From Paenibacillus senegalimassiliensis (GTDB lineage: Bacteria > Bacillota > Bacilli > Paenibacillales > Paenibacillaceae), in NCBI RefSeq assembly GCF_001486585.1, contig NZ_LN909046.1:1612001-1676000 (forward strand): a stretch of DNA of 64,000 bases, written 5' to 3'. Below, one piece after another: positions 43,817-53,625 of the stretch. Numbering within the stretch: the stretch's first letter is position 1; the number at the start of each line of letters is the position of its first letter. The position numbers and the translations under genes are program-made. Under the pieces are notes generated by a model, which was not told the origin of the DNA, did not search any database, and saw only the letters and a program-made list of their open reading frames with translations.

Positions 43817-45595
43817 TTGAATCCGCATCCCCCCAGCCCCAAGGGCAGCTCCGCAACGGAACAGGCCACAAATATCCGTCTTACTCCCGAGTTTGACCGT
43901 AACTGGTTCAGCGAATTGACCACTCGGCAGCAGAAGGGCGGCCCTTGGGACGACTGGAAGCTGTTTAACCTTGCCCTTAAGGCCGAGACGGCCTCACTCG
44001 TCACTAGCTTTGAGGAGATGCAATGCCTGAAGCATCTGCAGGATGTGACCCCGCTGCCGCATCAGACGGAAACCGCACGCAAAGTGCTGTTTGAGATGCG
44101 TGGACGCGCCATTCTCGCTGACGAGGTGGGGCTGGGCAAGACGATTGAAGCGGGTTTGATTTTGAAGGAATATATCGTACGCGGACTCGTTCGCAAAATA
44201 TTGATTCTTGTTCCCGCATCCCTGGTCCTCCAATGGGTACGAGAGCTGAACCAGAAGTTCGGCATTCCTGCGGTAGCCCAGAAGAAGGAGCATTCCTGGC
44301 AAAATGACGTTGTCGTTGCTTCCATGGACACGGCCAAGCGCGACCCGCATAAGAGCATCCTGCTGAGTCAGGAATACGACATGCTGATCGTCGATGAAGC
44401 CCACAAGCTGAAGAACAAGAAAACGACCAATTACCAGCTCATGCTGCAATTACGCAAGAAATACTGCCTGCTGCTCACCGCTACTCCGGTTCAGAACGAT
44501 TTGAGCGAGCTTTTCAACCTGATTACGCTGCTCAAGCCGGGCCAGCTTGGTGGGCATAGCGACTTCTCGGCGAACTTCGTCGTTGATAAGCGGCTTCCCA
44601 AGAATGAAGATCAGTTGAAGGACGAATTGTCCAAAGTAATGATCCGCAACCGTCGGGGGGACGGTCAGCTTGAATTCACCAAGCGCATCGTTCGTAATAT
44701 CGATGTGGAGCTATCGCAGGAAGAGAAGAATCTCTACGCCGGCGTGACCTCCTTCGTTAAGGATCAATACCATGCCGCTGGCGGTGATCTGAACAGCATG
44801 TTGTCGCTTGTCACCTTGCAGCGGGAAGTATGCAGCAGCCGGGATGCCGTGTTCGTTACTCTCGTTAATCTCTCGAAGAAGCTCGACCCCGACTCTCCGA
44901 TTCGGGATCGAATCTGGGAGCTGGTGGACCTGATTCGGCAGATTGGGGCGAATAGCAAGGCCGAGAAGACCATGGAACTGGTGAGGGAAATGAACGACAA
45001 GGTTATTGTCTTCACCGAATACCGGGCCACTCAAGAATATTTGTTAAAATACTTCCGCGATCGCGGCATGACGGCTGTGCCTTACCGAGGTGGCATGAAT
45101 CGAGGTAAGAAGGACTGGATGATGGACCTCTTCCGCGGCCGGGCGCAGGTCATGATTGCTACGGAAGCCGGAGGCGAAGGCATCAACCTCCAATTCTGCC
45201 ACCATATGATCAACTTCGATCTGCCCTGGAACCCGATGCGGGTTGAACAGCGAATCGGAAGGGTCCACCGGCTGGGACAGACGCAGGACGTTAAGATCTA
45301 CAACTTGTCCACGCAGGGAACGATCGAAGAGCATATTCTCCATCTCCTGCATGAGAAGATCAATATGTTCGAGAAGGTCATCGGCCATCTGGATGTCATT
45401 CTGGAACGGTTTGAGAAGCAGCATTCTTTGGAGAAGAGCATCTACAAGATGATTCTGGAATCCGGCAGCGAAGATGAAATTGCCAGTCGCGTGGAAACCT
45501 TAGGCCGAGAGTTTAATCATATTCAATCTGAGCTGGATGCCGAAGCGGATACAACTGCGCCAGATGGCGGACTTCAGCATTTATTGGGAGGGTGA
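43817..45595 (+). CDS. yqhH: SNF2-family helicase (YqhH-like)
   Basis: A 592-residue SWI2/SNF2 ATPase. It has Walker A (LADEVGLGKTIEAGLIL), the DEAH box (LIVDEAHKLKNKK), motif III (LLLTATPVQND), and the helicase C motifs (EAGGEGINLQFCHHMINFDL; MRVEQRIGRVHRLGQ). It is similar to B. subtilis YqhH, which also precedes yqhG. The TTG start follows GGGAGG at 9 bases. It is divergent from nrdJ and has a 6-bp gap to yqhG. Confidence 0.92.
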   Translation: MNPHPPSPKGSSATEQATNIRLTPEFDRNWFSELTTRQQKGGPWDDWKLFNLALKAETASLVTSFEEMQCLKHLQDVTPLPHQTETARKVLFEMRGRAILADEVGLGKTIEAGLILKEYIVRGLVRKILILVPASLVLQWVRELNQKFGIPAVAQKKEHSWQNDVVVASMDTAKRDPHKSILLSQEYDMLIVDEAHKLKNKKTTNYQLMLQLRKKYCLLLTATPVQNDLSELFNLITLLKPGQLGGHSDFSANFVVDKRLPKNEDQLKDELSKVMIRNRRGDGQLEFTKRIVRNIDVELSQEEKNLYAGVTSFVKDQYHAAGGDLNSMLSLVTLQREVCSSRDAVFVTLVNLSKKLDPDSPIRDRIWELVDLIRQIGANSKAEKTMELVREMNDKVIVFTEYRATQEYLLKYFRDRGMTAVPYRGGMNRGKKDWMMDLFRGRAQVMIATEAGGEGINLQFCHHMINFDLPWNPMRVEQRIGRVHRLGQTQDVKIYNLSTQGTIEEHILHLLHEKINMFEKVIGHLDVILERFEKQHSLEKSIYKMILESGSEDEIASRVETLGREFNHIQSELDAEADTTAPDGGLQHLLGG

Positions 45596-45601
45596 CTCGG
45601 T

Positions 45602-46567
45602 ATGTCCATGACCCATGAACAAATTCGTGACTTTGTCATGACCTATCTGGAAGCAACAGAATGCAATATTCTGGAAAAGTCACCGCATCACGTTACGGTC
45701 AAACTGTCGCCCCGTGCTGACCGCGACCTGACGAACCGCCCCTACTATTGGGGGTTCATTGAGCGAACGGGAGCCGAGCCGGAGACCATGTCCTTCTCGT
45801 TTATCTTCAATCCGGAGCAGCATCACGCGGCTGAGAAGAAGGCGCAAGCGGCGGCGACCAAGAATAGCGAACCTGCTTCAGGAGAAGCCCAAGCCGAAGA
45901 GGATAGCATTCTGGGCCGTTACTTTGGCGGAGTCAGACCGCTGCCTATACTTGGGCCGGGCCGGATTCAGCGAGAAGAGTTGACCTTCGGCAGCCCAAGA
46001 CTGGGACAAATTTTCGAAGCTACTAGACGCGGAGGAAGATACGTCTATCTGTTTGAAGAGACAGCCCCTCGCCAGCGCTTGTCTCTGTTGCCTGCCGCTT
46101 ATGAACCGTGGCTGGGCGTTTGCTTCAAGGTCGAATTCTCCTGTGATATGAAGCGGGAGGAGCTGCATAACTACGGGATTTCCCTGCTGAGCGGGAAGTT
46201 GGATGAATCGTTTCAAGAGCGGCTGGCCACTAAGAATCTCTCCCCTCGTCTGCCCGAGAACGTGCATATCGAGCCCACTGAGTTGACGCTTGACGAAGGT
46301 CGTCAAGCTTTGGAGGCAAGGATTTCCGCCAAGCTGGAGAGCTATGACGAGAGCTGGGCGACCGCAGCCAGAGAGCGGCTGAACGATGAACTTGCTCTCA
46401 TCGACGCCTACTACCGCGACTTGCTTCAGGACCCCGATGCCGAGCGAGCCGCAGGCGCGCAGGAGCAATACGAAGCCAGACGCAGCGAAATACGCTGGCA
46501 GTACGAGCCGAGAATTGTCGTATCGGCTTTGGGCTGCGGCATCTTTCATCTACGTTCGCCACGCTAA
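45602..46567 (+). CDS. yqhG: YqhG family protein
   Basis: A 321-residue protein of the YqhG family of unknown function. It shows the conserved N-terminal TYLEATECNILEKSPHHVTV and TNRPYYWGFIERTGAE. It is encoded just after the SNF2 helicase, as in Bacillus, so the two likely work together. GGGAGG with the next ATG gives the start. Confidence 0.85.
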   Translation: MSMTHEQIRDFVMTYLEATECNILEKSPHHVTVKLSPRADRDLTNRPYYWGFIERTGAEPETMSFSFIFNPEQHHAAEKKAQAAATKNSEPASGEAQAEEDSILGRYFGGVRPLPILGPGRIQREELTFGSPRLGQIFEATRRGGRYVYLFEETAPRQRLSLLPAAYEPWLGVCFKVEFSCDMKREELHNYGISLLSGKLDESFQERLATKNLSPRLPENVHIEPTELTLDEGRQALEARISAKLESYDESWATAARERLNDELALIDAYYRDLLQDPDAERAAGAQEQYEARRSEIRWQYEPRIVVSALGCGIFHLRSPR

Positions 46568-46733
46568 CCAGAAATAGACCTGACTCGCTAAAAGACCGCA
46601 AAAATAGAAGCGGATCATGCCGGCGCCGCGCGACAGGTTGCAACATCCTTTTCGAACCGGCTTCGGTACAATGGACAAGCAGCCAATGTCTCATGGCAAT
46701 TAGCACCGATTAATCCCTAGGGAGGCGACAAAC

Positions 46734-47598
46734 ATGCCTATCGGAAAACCGGAAATAACGTGGTCGATCACCTGTAAAATACTACTGTGCGCTACGATGA
46801 TATATAGTGCGGTAACTTTACCTTATAGTGGAAGCAGCACCGCCGAGGCTGCCCGGGCAGCAAGCGGTGCTGCAAGCCTGGCTACGGCTGGGAGCGCTGA
46901 ACTCGGGCTGGAAGGCGCCCTGGCTCGGCTAAGCGGGGATCAAGCGCCTGAGGAGCTACGCCGCTTTGCGGCAGATGCTATCAGCAAGCTCGCCACCGCC
47001 GAGCCGTTCACCGCCTGGGCTGGCGCCAGCGCCAACATCGAGCCACTCGGGCCGGGCACCCATAGCTGGCTCGTGACCATCACCCCGCGGCGCCGTCCCG
47101 CTCTACGCCGGCCCGGCATTGACCGCGTGGATGGTTCGCCAGGATACCGGCGAACCCCAGTACGTCAATGCCGCTGACGGCGAATGGCTACCCGAGACCC
47201 CGGGTAGCTGGGACAAGCAGGCGGCGAAGTATACGCCGCCACGCCAGGCCGCAAGCAGCCGCAGCACGCTTGCGCCAGGACGTCTCGCGCTGACTGCCGA
47301 GCGCTTCGACCCCTATGACAACCTGCTGTGGATGACGGGCGAATCCGTCGCCGTGGATACCAGCAGCTTTATCGCCAAGCTCAAAGCCAGCAAACAACTG
47401 GTCTATGCCACCTCCGGGCAGGACCGCACCTATTCCTTCCCGCTGGCAGTGTATGGCTATCAGACCTGGACCGGAGGCAGCTCCTCGCAAGCCTCCGAGC
47501 CAGGAAATGCCGTCTACGTTGTCACCAGCTCAGACAGCACCATGCGCGTCATCGCGCTCGACGCCTTAACCAGCAGCGGTAAATTTACAGCATATTAA
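46734..47598 (+). pseudogene. Secreted or membrane-anchored protein with a frameshift
   Basis: Two overlapping reading frames (46734-47177 and a frame from about 47083 to 47598) join into one coherent protein of about 287 residues if a single base is removed from the CCCC run at 47083-47086. The joined text reads VTITRGAVPLYAGPALTAW. The N-terminal hydrophobic segment (about 12-30) suggests export. The rest contains Ala/Gly-rich sequence and a C-terminal beta-rich part, with no recognised family. The G/C content is higher than its neighbours'. AGGGAGG precedes ATG 46734. Either the gene is broken or the base run is a sequencing error. Confidence 0.65.
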
Positions 47599-47657
47599 AC
47601 ATTATCAATGATTGACGTTTCACACAGACCATAGGCAATTATTCTCTCTAGATACAC

Positions 47658-47706
47658 AAAAAGCAGGCCCCTCTCCCTTTTTGGGATTACAGTGGCCTGC
47701 TTTTGT
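47658..47706. terminator. Bidirectional terminator between frameshifted gene and yqzE
   Basis: AAAAGCAGGCC and GGCCTGCTTTT arms (about 47660-47669 and 47694-47704) with a 24-base loop. It is followed by TTTTGTTC on the plus strand and TTTTTGTG on the minus strand. Confidence 0.8.
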
Positions 47707-47748
47707 TCTGTATTTCATCCTGTTCAGCGGTGATAAACATCCCCACAC

Positions 47749-47976
47749 TCAGCCGCGTCCTGATCTCGACTCGGTTTCCTTCCCTTTTCCCTTCCTCCGA
47801 TTCACCTTGGGCAATTCCTTCGCCCATAAAGAAAGGGAGAACGGAATCATGCCGAACCAGCGCCGTGTCCAGGGTTCTCTGGGCTTGGAACGCTCACGTC
47901 GAACCTCACGGGGTGTCTCAACGTAATCCACAACACGTTCGGTAATGTACTTGACCAACTCGTCCCCTTTGGCCAT
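47749..47976 (-). CDS. yqzE: YqzE family protein
   Basis: A 75-residue small protein. It contains the YqzE core: LVKYITERVVDYVETPREVR and a RRWFGMIPFSLSLW segment that may be a membrane-associated helix. ATG 47976 has AAAGGAGG in front; the upstream frame extension is not supported. In Bacillus it lies near the comG/yqhG region. Confidence 0.82.
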   Translation of the reverse strand: MAKGDELVKYITERVVDYVETPREVRRERSKPREPWTRRWFGMIPFSLSLWAKELPKVNRRKGKGKETESRSGRG

Positions 47977-48139
47977 GGAGATAACCTCCTTTATGCTGTA
48001 GCTATCCTTTGCTATCAGTGTGTCCGGGTCGGTCATCTTTTAACCCGTTCGTTCCCCGGCATGCATGATTTAACCCATCCAGGATCAATCTATAGAAGTA
48101 TGGTGAACACTAAGCCAAACCGCGTGAAAGGTGAGATTC

Positions 48140-48847
48140 ATGAGACAAACTGCCCTTATTTTGCTTGCCCTGCTGGTCTTTCTTCCCCTTGCCTTGGTGG
48201 GGGGAGTCCCGTTCGCACGGGCGGAAGGAGACAACGACTTCCGGCACGCCTTCCCTGAGCCAGTCATTCTCATCGATGCGGGGCATGGTGGAATCGACGG
48301 AGGCACCTCTTTCGAGCAGATTCTGGAGAAGGATATTAATTTGGACATCGGACGCAGGCTGTACCTCGTGCTTCGCAGCCATGGCTACCGAGCCATTTTG
48401 AACCGTACGGGTGATTACGCTCTGAGTGATGATAATCGCTGGTCACGCAGCCGCTCCCGTCATCTTCGAGATCTGGCTCAGCGTAAGGAGTTAAGCGAGC
48501 AAGTGCCTGCGGTTATTGTAGTTAGCCTGCATGTCAATTGGGGCAAGAACAAGAGCAGGCGCGGCCCCCTGGTGCTGCATCAGAACGAAGGCCGAAGCGC
48601 TTACCTGGCGAATGCCATCCAGCAGTCTCTCGAACGACTTTATGATCCGAACTTACAGGTATCGCGCATCCCCGAGCTTGGCAAGCCTTTCTACTTGCTA
48701 AATCATATCGACTGCCCTGCCGTGATTGTGGAGACAGGCTTCCTAAGTAACGCAGAAGACCGCGCCCTTCTTACGAATGGGCGCGGTCAGCAGAGAATCG
48801 CCGAAGCGTTGTACCTTGGAATTATGGAATACCTTACGGTAATGTGA
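48140..48847 (+). CDS. N-acetylmuramoyl-L-alanine amidase (CwlD-like)
   Basis: A 235-residue exported Amidase_3 enzyme. A signal peptide (about 1-25) is followed by the zinc-site motifs VILIDAGHGGIDGG (His), EKDINLDIGRRLY (Glu), VVSLHVNWGKNKSR (His) and VIVETGFLSN (Glu). It cleaves the amide between muramic acid and L-Ala; length and context fit the spore-germination amidase CwlD type. ATG 48140 follows GAAAGGTGAGATTC. It overlaps the convergent deacetylase gene by 14 bp. Confidence 0.88.
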   Translation: MRQTALILLALLVFLPLALVGGVPFARAEGDNDFRHAFPEPVILIDAGHGGIDGGTSFEQILEKDINLDIGRRLYLVLRSHGYRAILNRTGDYALSDDNRWSRSRSRHLRDLAQRKELSEQVPAVIVVSLHVNWGKNKSRRGPLVLHQNEGRSAYLANAIQQSLERLYDPNLQVSRIPELGKPFYLLNHIDCPAVIVETGFLSNAEDRALLTNGRGQQRIAEALYLGIMEYLTVM

Positions 48848-49757
48848 ACCCCGGTCCCGGAGATACTCCGGGACTGATCTGTTCCTGGGCAAGCTGGCGA
48901 ATACCGATAAACTCCACGCCGTCTGCTTGCATTAGCGGAATGTACTTCTTCAATACGGCGGCTGACTTTCGGCCATGAACACCAACATGTCCGATCAATA
49001 CACAGTTGTCGCGGCTCTCCAGCAATTGCTGAGCCTTCCGAAGCTGACCCGCCATATGATTCTCGGTATGCAAATCATCCAGGAAGAGATGATTTTCCAG
49101 TTGTGGCAGTCCCTTCTCCAGACTTAGCCGTCCCACGACGGAACGGTAGTTGGTCTTACTATCTACGAAGAAAAGCCCACGCTCTCGGCATACCTCCAGA
49201 ATGACTGACATAACCCGATCGTCTCCGGTCACCTTGGAGCCCATATGATTGTTAATCCCAACGGCATATGGCACTTGATCGATGGCTGCTTCTACCCTTT
49301 GTCTGACTTCGGCATCCGTCATTCGGGTCAGAATCGCGCCAGGACCCAGCCATTCCGGTCGTCCCTGCTTGGGCTCCAGCGGCAGATGCACCAGCACATC
49401 ATGCCCAAGCTTATGGGCACGGAGCGCATCCTCCCGTGAGGTTGGGAGGAAAGGCATTACCGCAACCGTCAAATGCACCGGCAAGGATAGCATTTCCTCC
49501 GTGCCACCCATGTTGTTGCCCAAATCATCAATAATGACTACCAGCTTGCGGGATTTCTCCCCCCGCTTCCCCGTCTCTATCCGTGAATTCGGTCCCGCCG
49601 TCACCGACTTGGACTTCACGACAGCAGAAGCAGACGGCAGAAACAGCGTAGAGGATGCCGCTTTCGCCATTGGCAGGTTGAATTCCAGCCCGCTACCAAC
49701 ACATAAGGCAGCTATAATTATGAAGGTTGAACATCTTGTCTTGACTAACATGGACAT
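48834..49757 (-). CDS. Divergent polysaccharide deacetylase
   Basis: A 307-residue exported protein of the divergent polysaccharide deacetylase (DUF610/YibQ) family. The signal peptide is about 1-34. The catalytic core reads KLVVIIDDLGNNMGG, VHLPLEPK, GINNHMGSKV and VLIGHVGVHGRKS. The family is thought to deacetylate a periplasmic or cell-wall glycan. GGAGGAGGCGTG gives ATG 49757. The convergent overlap with the amidase, which also acts on the cell wall, may be functionally relevant. Confidence 0.85.
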   Translation of the reverse strand: MSMLVKTRCSTFIIIAALCVGSGLEFNLPMAKAASSTLFLPSASAVVKSKSVTAGPNSRIETGKRGEKSRKLVVIIDDLGNNMGGTEEMLSLPVHLTVAVMPFLPTSREDALRAHKLGHDVLVHLPLEPKQGRPEWLGPGAILTRMTDAEVRQRVEAAIDQVPYAVGINNHMGSKVTGDDRVMSVILEVCRERGLFFVDSKTNYRSVVGRLSLEKGLPQLENHLFLDDLHTENHMAGQLRKAQQLLESRDNCVLIGHVGVHGRKSAAVLKKYIPLMQADGVEFIGIRQLAQEQISPGVSPGPGFTLP

Positions 49758-49818
49758 CACGCCTCCTCCATGCTAGTATGACTGTCCCTTCCCGGAAACA
49801 TGCGTTACTCGCATGATA

Positions 49819-50829
49819 TTACAGACTAACCCAAGCGCCTCCAGCCTTGGCCGATTGCTCTTCGCCTTCTACCAGCACCACGGAATCCGCTGCACTTTCC
49901 GGTGTACAAATTACAATTTCTGTATTGTTTTCGATAGCTCCAATAAAGTGCTTCAGTTCGCGATAATATCCGTCTTCCCCGGACAATTCTGCCTTGAAGC
50001 CCGGCTGATCGTTAGGGTTCACCGTTACTGTACCGCCATCAAATACGATGTTGCCCCGCTCGAAGTTAACGCGGTAGCCCATGTAAAAACCGTGGTCCCC
50101 TTCCAGCGTCCAGTCCACCTGCGAGTTAATGACCTTGCCATCCGGATAGGCATAATGTGTAGATGCCATGTCATAGCCGCTGCCCGGAATCACGTTGCGT
50201 CCGATGGTGGATACCTTCTCCGGTGTTCCGAACAACCACTGAATCATATCGGAATCATGGATATGCATATCCAGCAAAGCGCCGCCGCTCAAGCTTTCGT
50301 CCAGGAACCAGTTCTTAGGAGCTCCCGAGCCGCGATAGAAATAGCCCGCCGTCACCTTACCGAAACGTTCCTCCTCAACGGTTGCTTTCAGATATTCATA
50401 ACCTGGCCAGAAGCGCAGACATTGCCCGATCATCAGCTTTCTGTCGTGCTTGCGGGCCGTTTCGGCCATCTTGAGTGCATCCGCTGAATAACGGGCCATC
50501 GGCTTCTCACAGAACACATGATAGCCACGTTCCAGCAACGAACACGCCATCTCGGCATGGATATAGGTCGGAACAGCAAGGTCAATCATATCCAGTTCTT
50601 CCGCAGCTACCATCTTCTCGATGTCATCATATAACCGGTAGGAAGACAGATCATAAACCTCCTGACCTGTAGACATATTTCCGCCTGCTTTGCTATCCTT
50701 CAATTCGTCGATAATCAAGTCACAGATAGCCACCAGTTCGATCTGCTGTCCTTCATTCATCAGACGTACATAATTATCAAAATGCATCCGGCCCATAAAA
50801 CCGAAGCCAACCAATCCAATCTTCAACAT
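49819..50829 (-). CDS. Gfo/Idh/MocA family oxidoreductase
   Basis: A 336-residue NAD(P)-dependent dehydrogenase. It has the N-terminal nucleotide fold GLVGFGFMGRMHFDNY and the catalytic segment EKPMARYSADAL (Lys). The family oxidises inositols, sugars and sugar derivatives. It is the last gene of a three-gene unit with a sugar isomerase and a CBM9-like protein. GAGGAGGAAGCG precedes the start. Confidence 0.92.
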   Translation of the reverse strand: MLKIGLVGFGFMGRMHFDNYVRLMNEGQQIELVAICDLIIDELKDSKAGGNMSTGQEVYDLSSYRLYDDIEKMVAAEELDMIDLAVPTYIHAEMACSLLERGYHVFCEKPMARYSADALKMAETARKHDRKLMIGQCLRFWPGYEYLKATVEEERFGKVTAGYFYRGSGAPKNWFLDESLSGGALLDMHIHDSDMIQWLFGTPEKVSTIGRNVIPGSGYDMASTHYAYPDGKVINSQVDWTLEGDHGFYMGYRVNFERGNIVFDGGTVTVNPNDQPGFKAELSGEDGYYRELKHFIGAIENNTEIVICTPESAADSVVLVEGEEQSAKAGGAWVSL

Positions 50830-50882
50830 ATCGCTTCCTCCTCAAAATAAGAATAATGCGTGATCAAAAGATGATTTTTGAA

Positions 50883-51722
50883 CTATCTTCCCAGAATAGC
50901 GTCCATGGCCGCTGAAGTATTGTAAATAATTTGATGCGCATGATGCTCGTAGTGAGGGATCATTTCGGCCGTGACGTAATTGGTATAACCTACCTCCTGT
51001 AGAGCAGCAACAACGGCAGGGTAGTCTACATTGCCGGCCAGCAAGTCCACGAATCCATGCAACCCGCCTGCTTCACGACGGTAATCCTTGAAGTGTACCT
51101 TCTTGATACGTGAGCCGAGAATGCGCACCCAATGCTCCGGATAACCCGAATACACCACGTTGCCGATGTCGAGATAGGAGCCGACATAAGGCGAGTTCAC
51201 AGCATCCAGGAAGCCGCGCATTTCCAGCGGAGACAACAAGAATTTGTTCCATACATTTTCGATCCCGATGGAGACGCCCACCTTCTCGGCTTCCGAGGAC
51301 AGCTTCGTAATGGCCTCCAGCGCACGGTCATAAGCTTTATCATAAGGTACAACCTCGGAGCCAGGGATAAAGTCTACGCCAACCGCTCCCGGAATAACCA
51401 GAATCGCATCCACACCCAGTGCTGCCGCCAGCTCCAACTGCTTTTTGCAAACATCGGCCGCCTTAATCCGATTGGACTCCTGCTCGCTGGTCATGGAATA
51501 GGACCAATACAAGCCGGTAGCCAGGCCGCAAATTTCCAGCCCCTCATCGTCTAATTGACGGCGGATTTGTTGTACCTCTTTGTCCGTAGTCTTCAGCCCG
51601 AGTTCACCGTCTTCATTAAGGGACAGCTCGATCCCTTCGAACCCGGCCGCCTTAGCTACGCGAATGCTTTCCGCAATGGTTGTCCCCTCAGGGAAGGACC
51701 AAATGTTAATACCCTTTTTCAT
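50883..51722 (-). CDS. Sugar phosphate isomerase/epimerase (AP endonuclease 2 family TIM barrel)
   Basis: A 279-residue xylose-isomerase-like TIM barrel. It contains metal-binding segments VSIGIENVWNKFLL, GSYLDIGNVVY, HFKDYRRE and a late TAEMIPHY. Such enzymes isomerise keto-sugars or act on inositol intermediates. It lies 41 bp after the CBM9-like gene and 53 bp before the Gfo/Idh gene. GGAGGAATTTACG gives the start. Confidence 0.9.
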   Translation of the reverse strand: MKKGINIWSFPEGTTIAESIRVAKAAGFEGIELSLNEDGELGLKTTDKEVQQIRRQLDDEGLEICGLATGLYWSYSMTSEQESNRIKAADVCKKQLELAAALGVDAILVIPGAVGVDFIPGSEVVPYDKAYDRALEAITKLSSEAEKVGVSIGIENVWNKFLLSPLEMRGFLDAVNSPYVGSYLDIGNVVYSGYPEHWVRILGSRIKKVHFKDYRREAGGLHGFVDLLAGNVDYPAVVAALQEVGYTNYVTAEMIPHYEHHAHQIIYNTSAAMDAILGR

Positions 51723-51762
51723 CGTAAATTCCTCCGTTTTCTAAATTTATATATATGGAATG

Positions 51763-52401
51763 TTAAATAACAAACTGCAACCGGCCAAAGTGTGAGGGAA
51801 TGTGAAAATTAACCTCGCCTGTTGGCCCCCACGCCTGATACTCTCTAGTTCCATCTGGCTGTTCGTCAATGCGATAGAAGTTAACCCGCCACTCCGTCCC
51901 CGCCACCGGGGCTGGGGCAAAGTCTTCCCAAGGCAGCCGTAATTCATAGATTCGTCCATAGGACTCCTCGGCAACGACATTCGTGTCCAGCCGCTCCATG
52001 TTCCAGGAGGTATCGCCCTGAATCCGTCCATCCTCAGCTCGCTCAATCCAGGCATCGAAGATGACATTTAACGGACTGACCTCGATTTCGATGTAACGTC
52101 GGCCTTCACCGCTCACGTCAATGAACACTTCCACGACATCCTGCTCATACAGCGGGTCGTCCCGATTTTCAAAATGAGATATCGCATATGAATCCTTGCA
52201 CCGGAATTGAATATGCCACGCTTCGGTTGTCCAACAAGTACGTACCTCTGTTGGCTCCTTGACCGCCTTCCCCGTTACCGTATCAACCAGTGGAACAGGC
52301 GTGATTTGATCCCAGGGAATACTTGCAGGCTGGTCTGCCACAAGCTGCTCGCACAAATATACCGGCACGTTGATGCCCACCTGCAAAACCGTTACAACCA
52401 C
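51763..52401 (-). CDS. CBM9-like carbohydrate-binding domain protein
   Basis: A 212-residue protein that is a single CBM9-like beta-sandwich, with the sequence of an intracellular ligand-binding module (no signal peptide visible). Typical stretches are WHIQFRCKD, VVEVFIDVSGEGRRYIEIEV and ELRLPWEDF. The start is uncertain. GTG 52401 overlaps the Shine-Dalgarno AGGAGG, and an in-frame TTG five codons later has too long a spacing. It is the first gene of the sugar operon, divergent from the AraC gene. Confidence 0.78.
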   Translation of the reverse strand: MVVTVLQVGINVPVYLCEQLVADQPASIPWDQITPVPLVDTVTGKAVKEPTEVRTCWTTEAWHIQFRCKDSYAISHFENRDDPLYEQDVVEVFIDVSGEGRRYIEIEVSPLNVIFDAWIERAEDGRIQGDTSWNMERLDTNVVAEESYGRIYELRLPWEDFAPAPVAGTEWRVNFYRIDEQPDGTREYQAWGPTGEVNFHIPSHFGRLQFVI

Positions 52402-52584
52402 CTCCTATTTGCATTTTTCCGTTGGTTAGTTTCTCAAGTGATTAGAATTAATATTTGTGGTTTACATCTTTAATTATATTGATTTAGTGAAAATAATTAT
52501 TTAGCGCAAAAAGATAATTTTTGTCTTATTCCGTGATAATATAAATTGAAGTAGGTTACATGCAGGATAAGGAGGAATCACCTG

Positions 52585-53490
52585 ATGAGCGAGGAGTACC
52601 TGCCAGCCGTCAAGACGCAACAAGTCCCCTTTACCGCCTGGTCGCCAGGCATCCATTATGCCCAGTTCCAAACCCTTGCCCCTTGCCATTTCCCGGTGAG
52701 AAGACTCTATGATTTTGAGCTGCTTTATGTAGTCCAGGGTGAACTCATAACAACCATGCATGAGCAGCGTTATGTACTGTCCGCGGGACAGCTCGTCTTC
52801 CTGTCACCCGGGGTCTATCACCAGAATGAAATTGTGGGCAGACCGGAAACGAAACTGATGGGTATTCATTTTGATTTTTTTGGTGAGCTGATGATTCGCA
52901 GAGAAGAAGATTTGATTGTGGGAGAGGACGAATTAGTCTGGGATAAGCTGGCGGCTGAACCGATCATCGGGGGAAGTCCCGTCTTCTCTACCGACCCGCT
53001 CTACACCCCGTCCCTGGAGTGCGTGCAATTTATGGAGCAGCTTATTCATGAATTCGCAAGACGCGATCTGGGTTATGAATTGCTGTGTAAGGGATTAATG
53101 CTGGAAATACTCGCGCGCCTGCTGCGCTCGCAAATGACCCGGCGGATTGCCGGTGTATCAGAGCATGGCGAGCGAATTGAGCGGCTGACGGAGCGGATGG
53201 ACGCAACTCCGGCGGAAGACTGGTCCAATCGGCGAATTGCTGCCGAATTGCAAATGAGCATCGATCATGCTGCGAAGCTGTTCCGCCAGGTCGTAGGCGT
53301 TCCTCCCGGGGAATTCGTCAGAGGGCTGCGGCACCGTGAGGCGTGCAAGCTGCTTCGGGATACGGAGTGGACAATTGAAGAAGTTGGAGCCCAGGTTGGC
53401 TACCCGGATATTCACCATTTCAGCCGATTGTTCCGAGCCAATGAAGGAATATCACCCCGCGCCTACCGCAAGCTTTCCAGTATTTTGTAG
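52585..53490 (+). CDS. AraC family regulator of the sugar operon
   Basis: A 301-residue regulator. An N-terminal cupin-like sugar-sensing domain (FELLYVVQGEL; LVFLSPGVYHQNEIVG) and C-terminal AraC DNA-binding domain (RIAAELQMSIDHAAKLFRQV; EVGAQVGYPDIHHFSRLFR) are both complete. GGAGG precedes the ATG. It is divergent from the CBM9-like, isomerase and Gfo/Idh genes, so probably their activator. Confidence 0.9.
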   Translation: MSEEYLPAVKTQQVPFTAWSPGIHYAQFQTLAPCHFPVRRLYDFELLYVVQGELITTMHEQRYVLSAGQLVFLSPGVYHQNEIVGRPETKLMGIHFDFFGELMIRREEDLIVGEDELVWDKLAAEPIIGGSPVFSTDPLYTPSLECVQFMEQLIHEFARRDLGYELLCKGLMLEILARLLRSQMTRRIAGVSEHGERIERLTERMDATPAEDWSNRRIAAELQMSIDHAAKLFRQVVGVPPGEFVRGLRHREACKLLRDTEWTIEEVGAQVGYPDIHHFSRLFRANEGISPRAYRKLSSIL

Positions 53491-53625
53491 AAGCACTGCG
53501 ACTATCGGCTTATTTTCAGCAGCAGAGGCTGCTTGTGGTGCAACCATTTTTGTCACACTTCGTACAATTTAATTAGCAGAATACAACCGGTGTAAAAGAG
53601 CAAACAGGTGCGAGGAGAGTGGAGC

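Noticed and set aside
47612..47945. Plus-strand frames opposite yqzE
   Set aside because: They start in the terminator hairpin and are antisense to a recognised small gene.
52501..52761. Minus-strand 86-codon frame before the AraC gene
   Set aside because: It is antisense to the AraC coding start, without a ribosome binding site.
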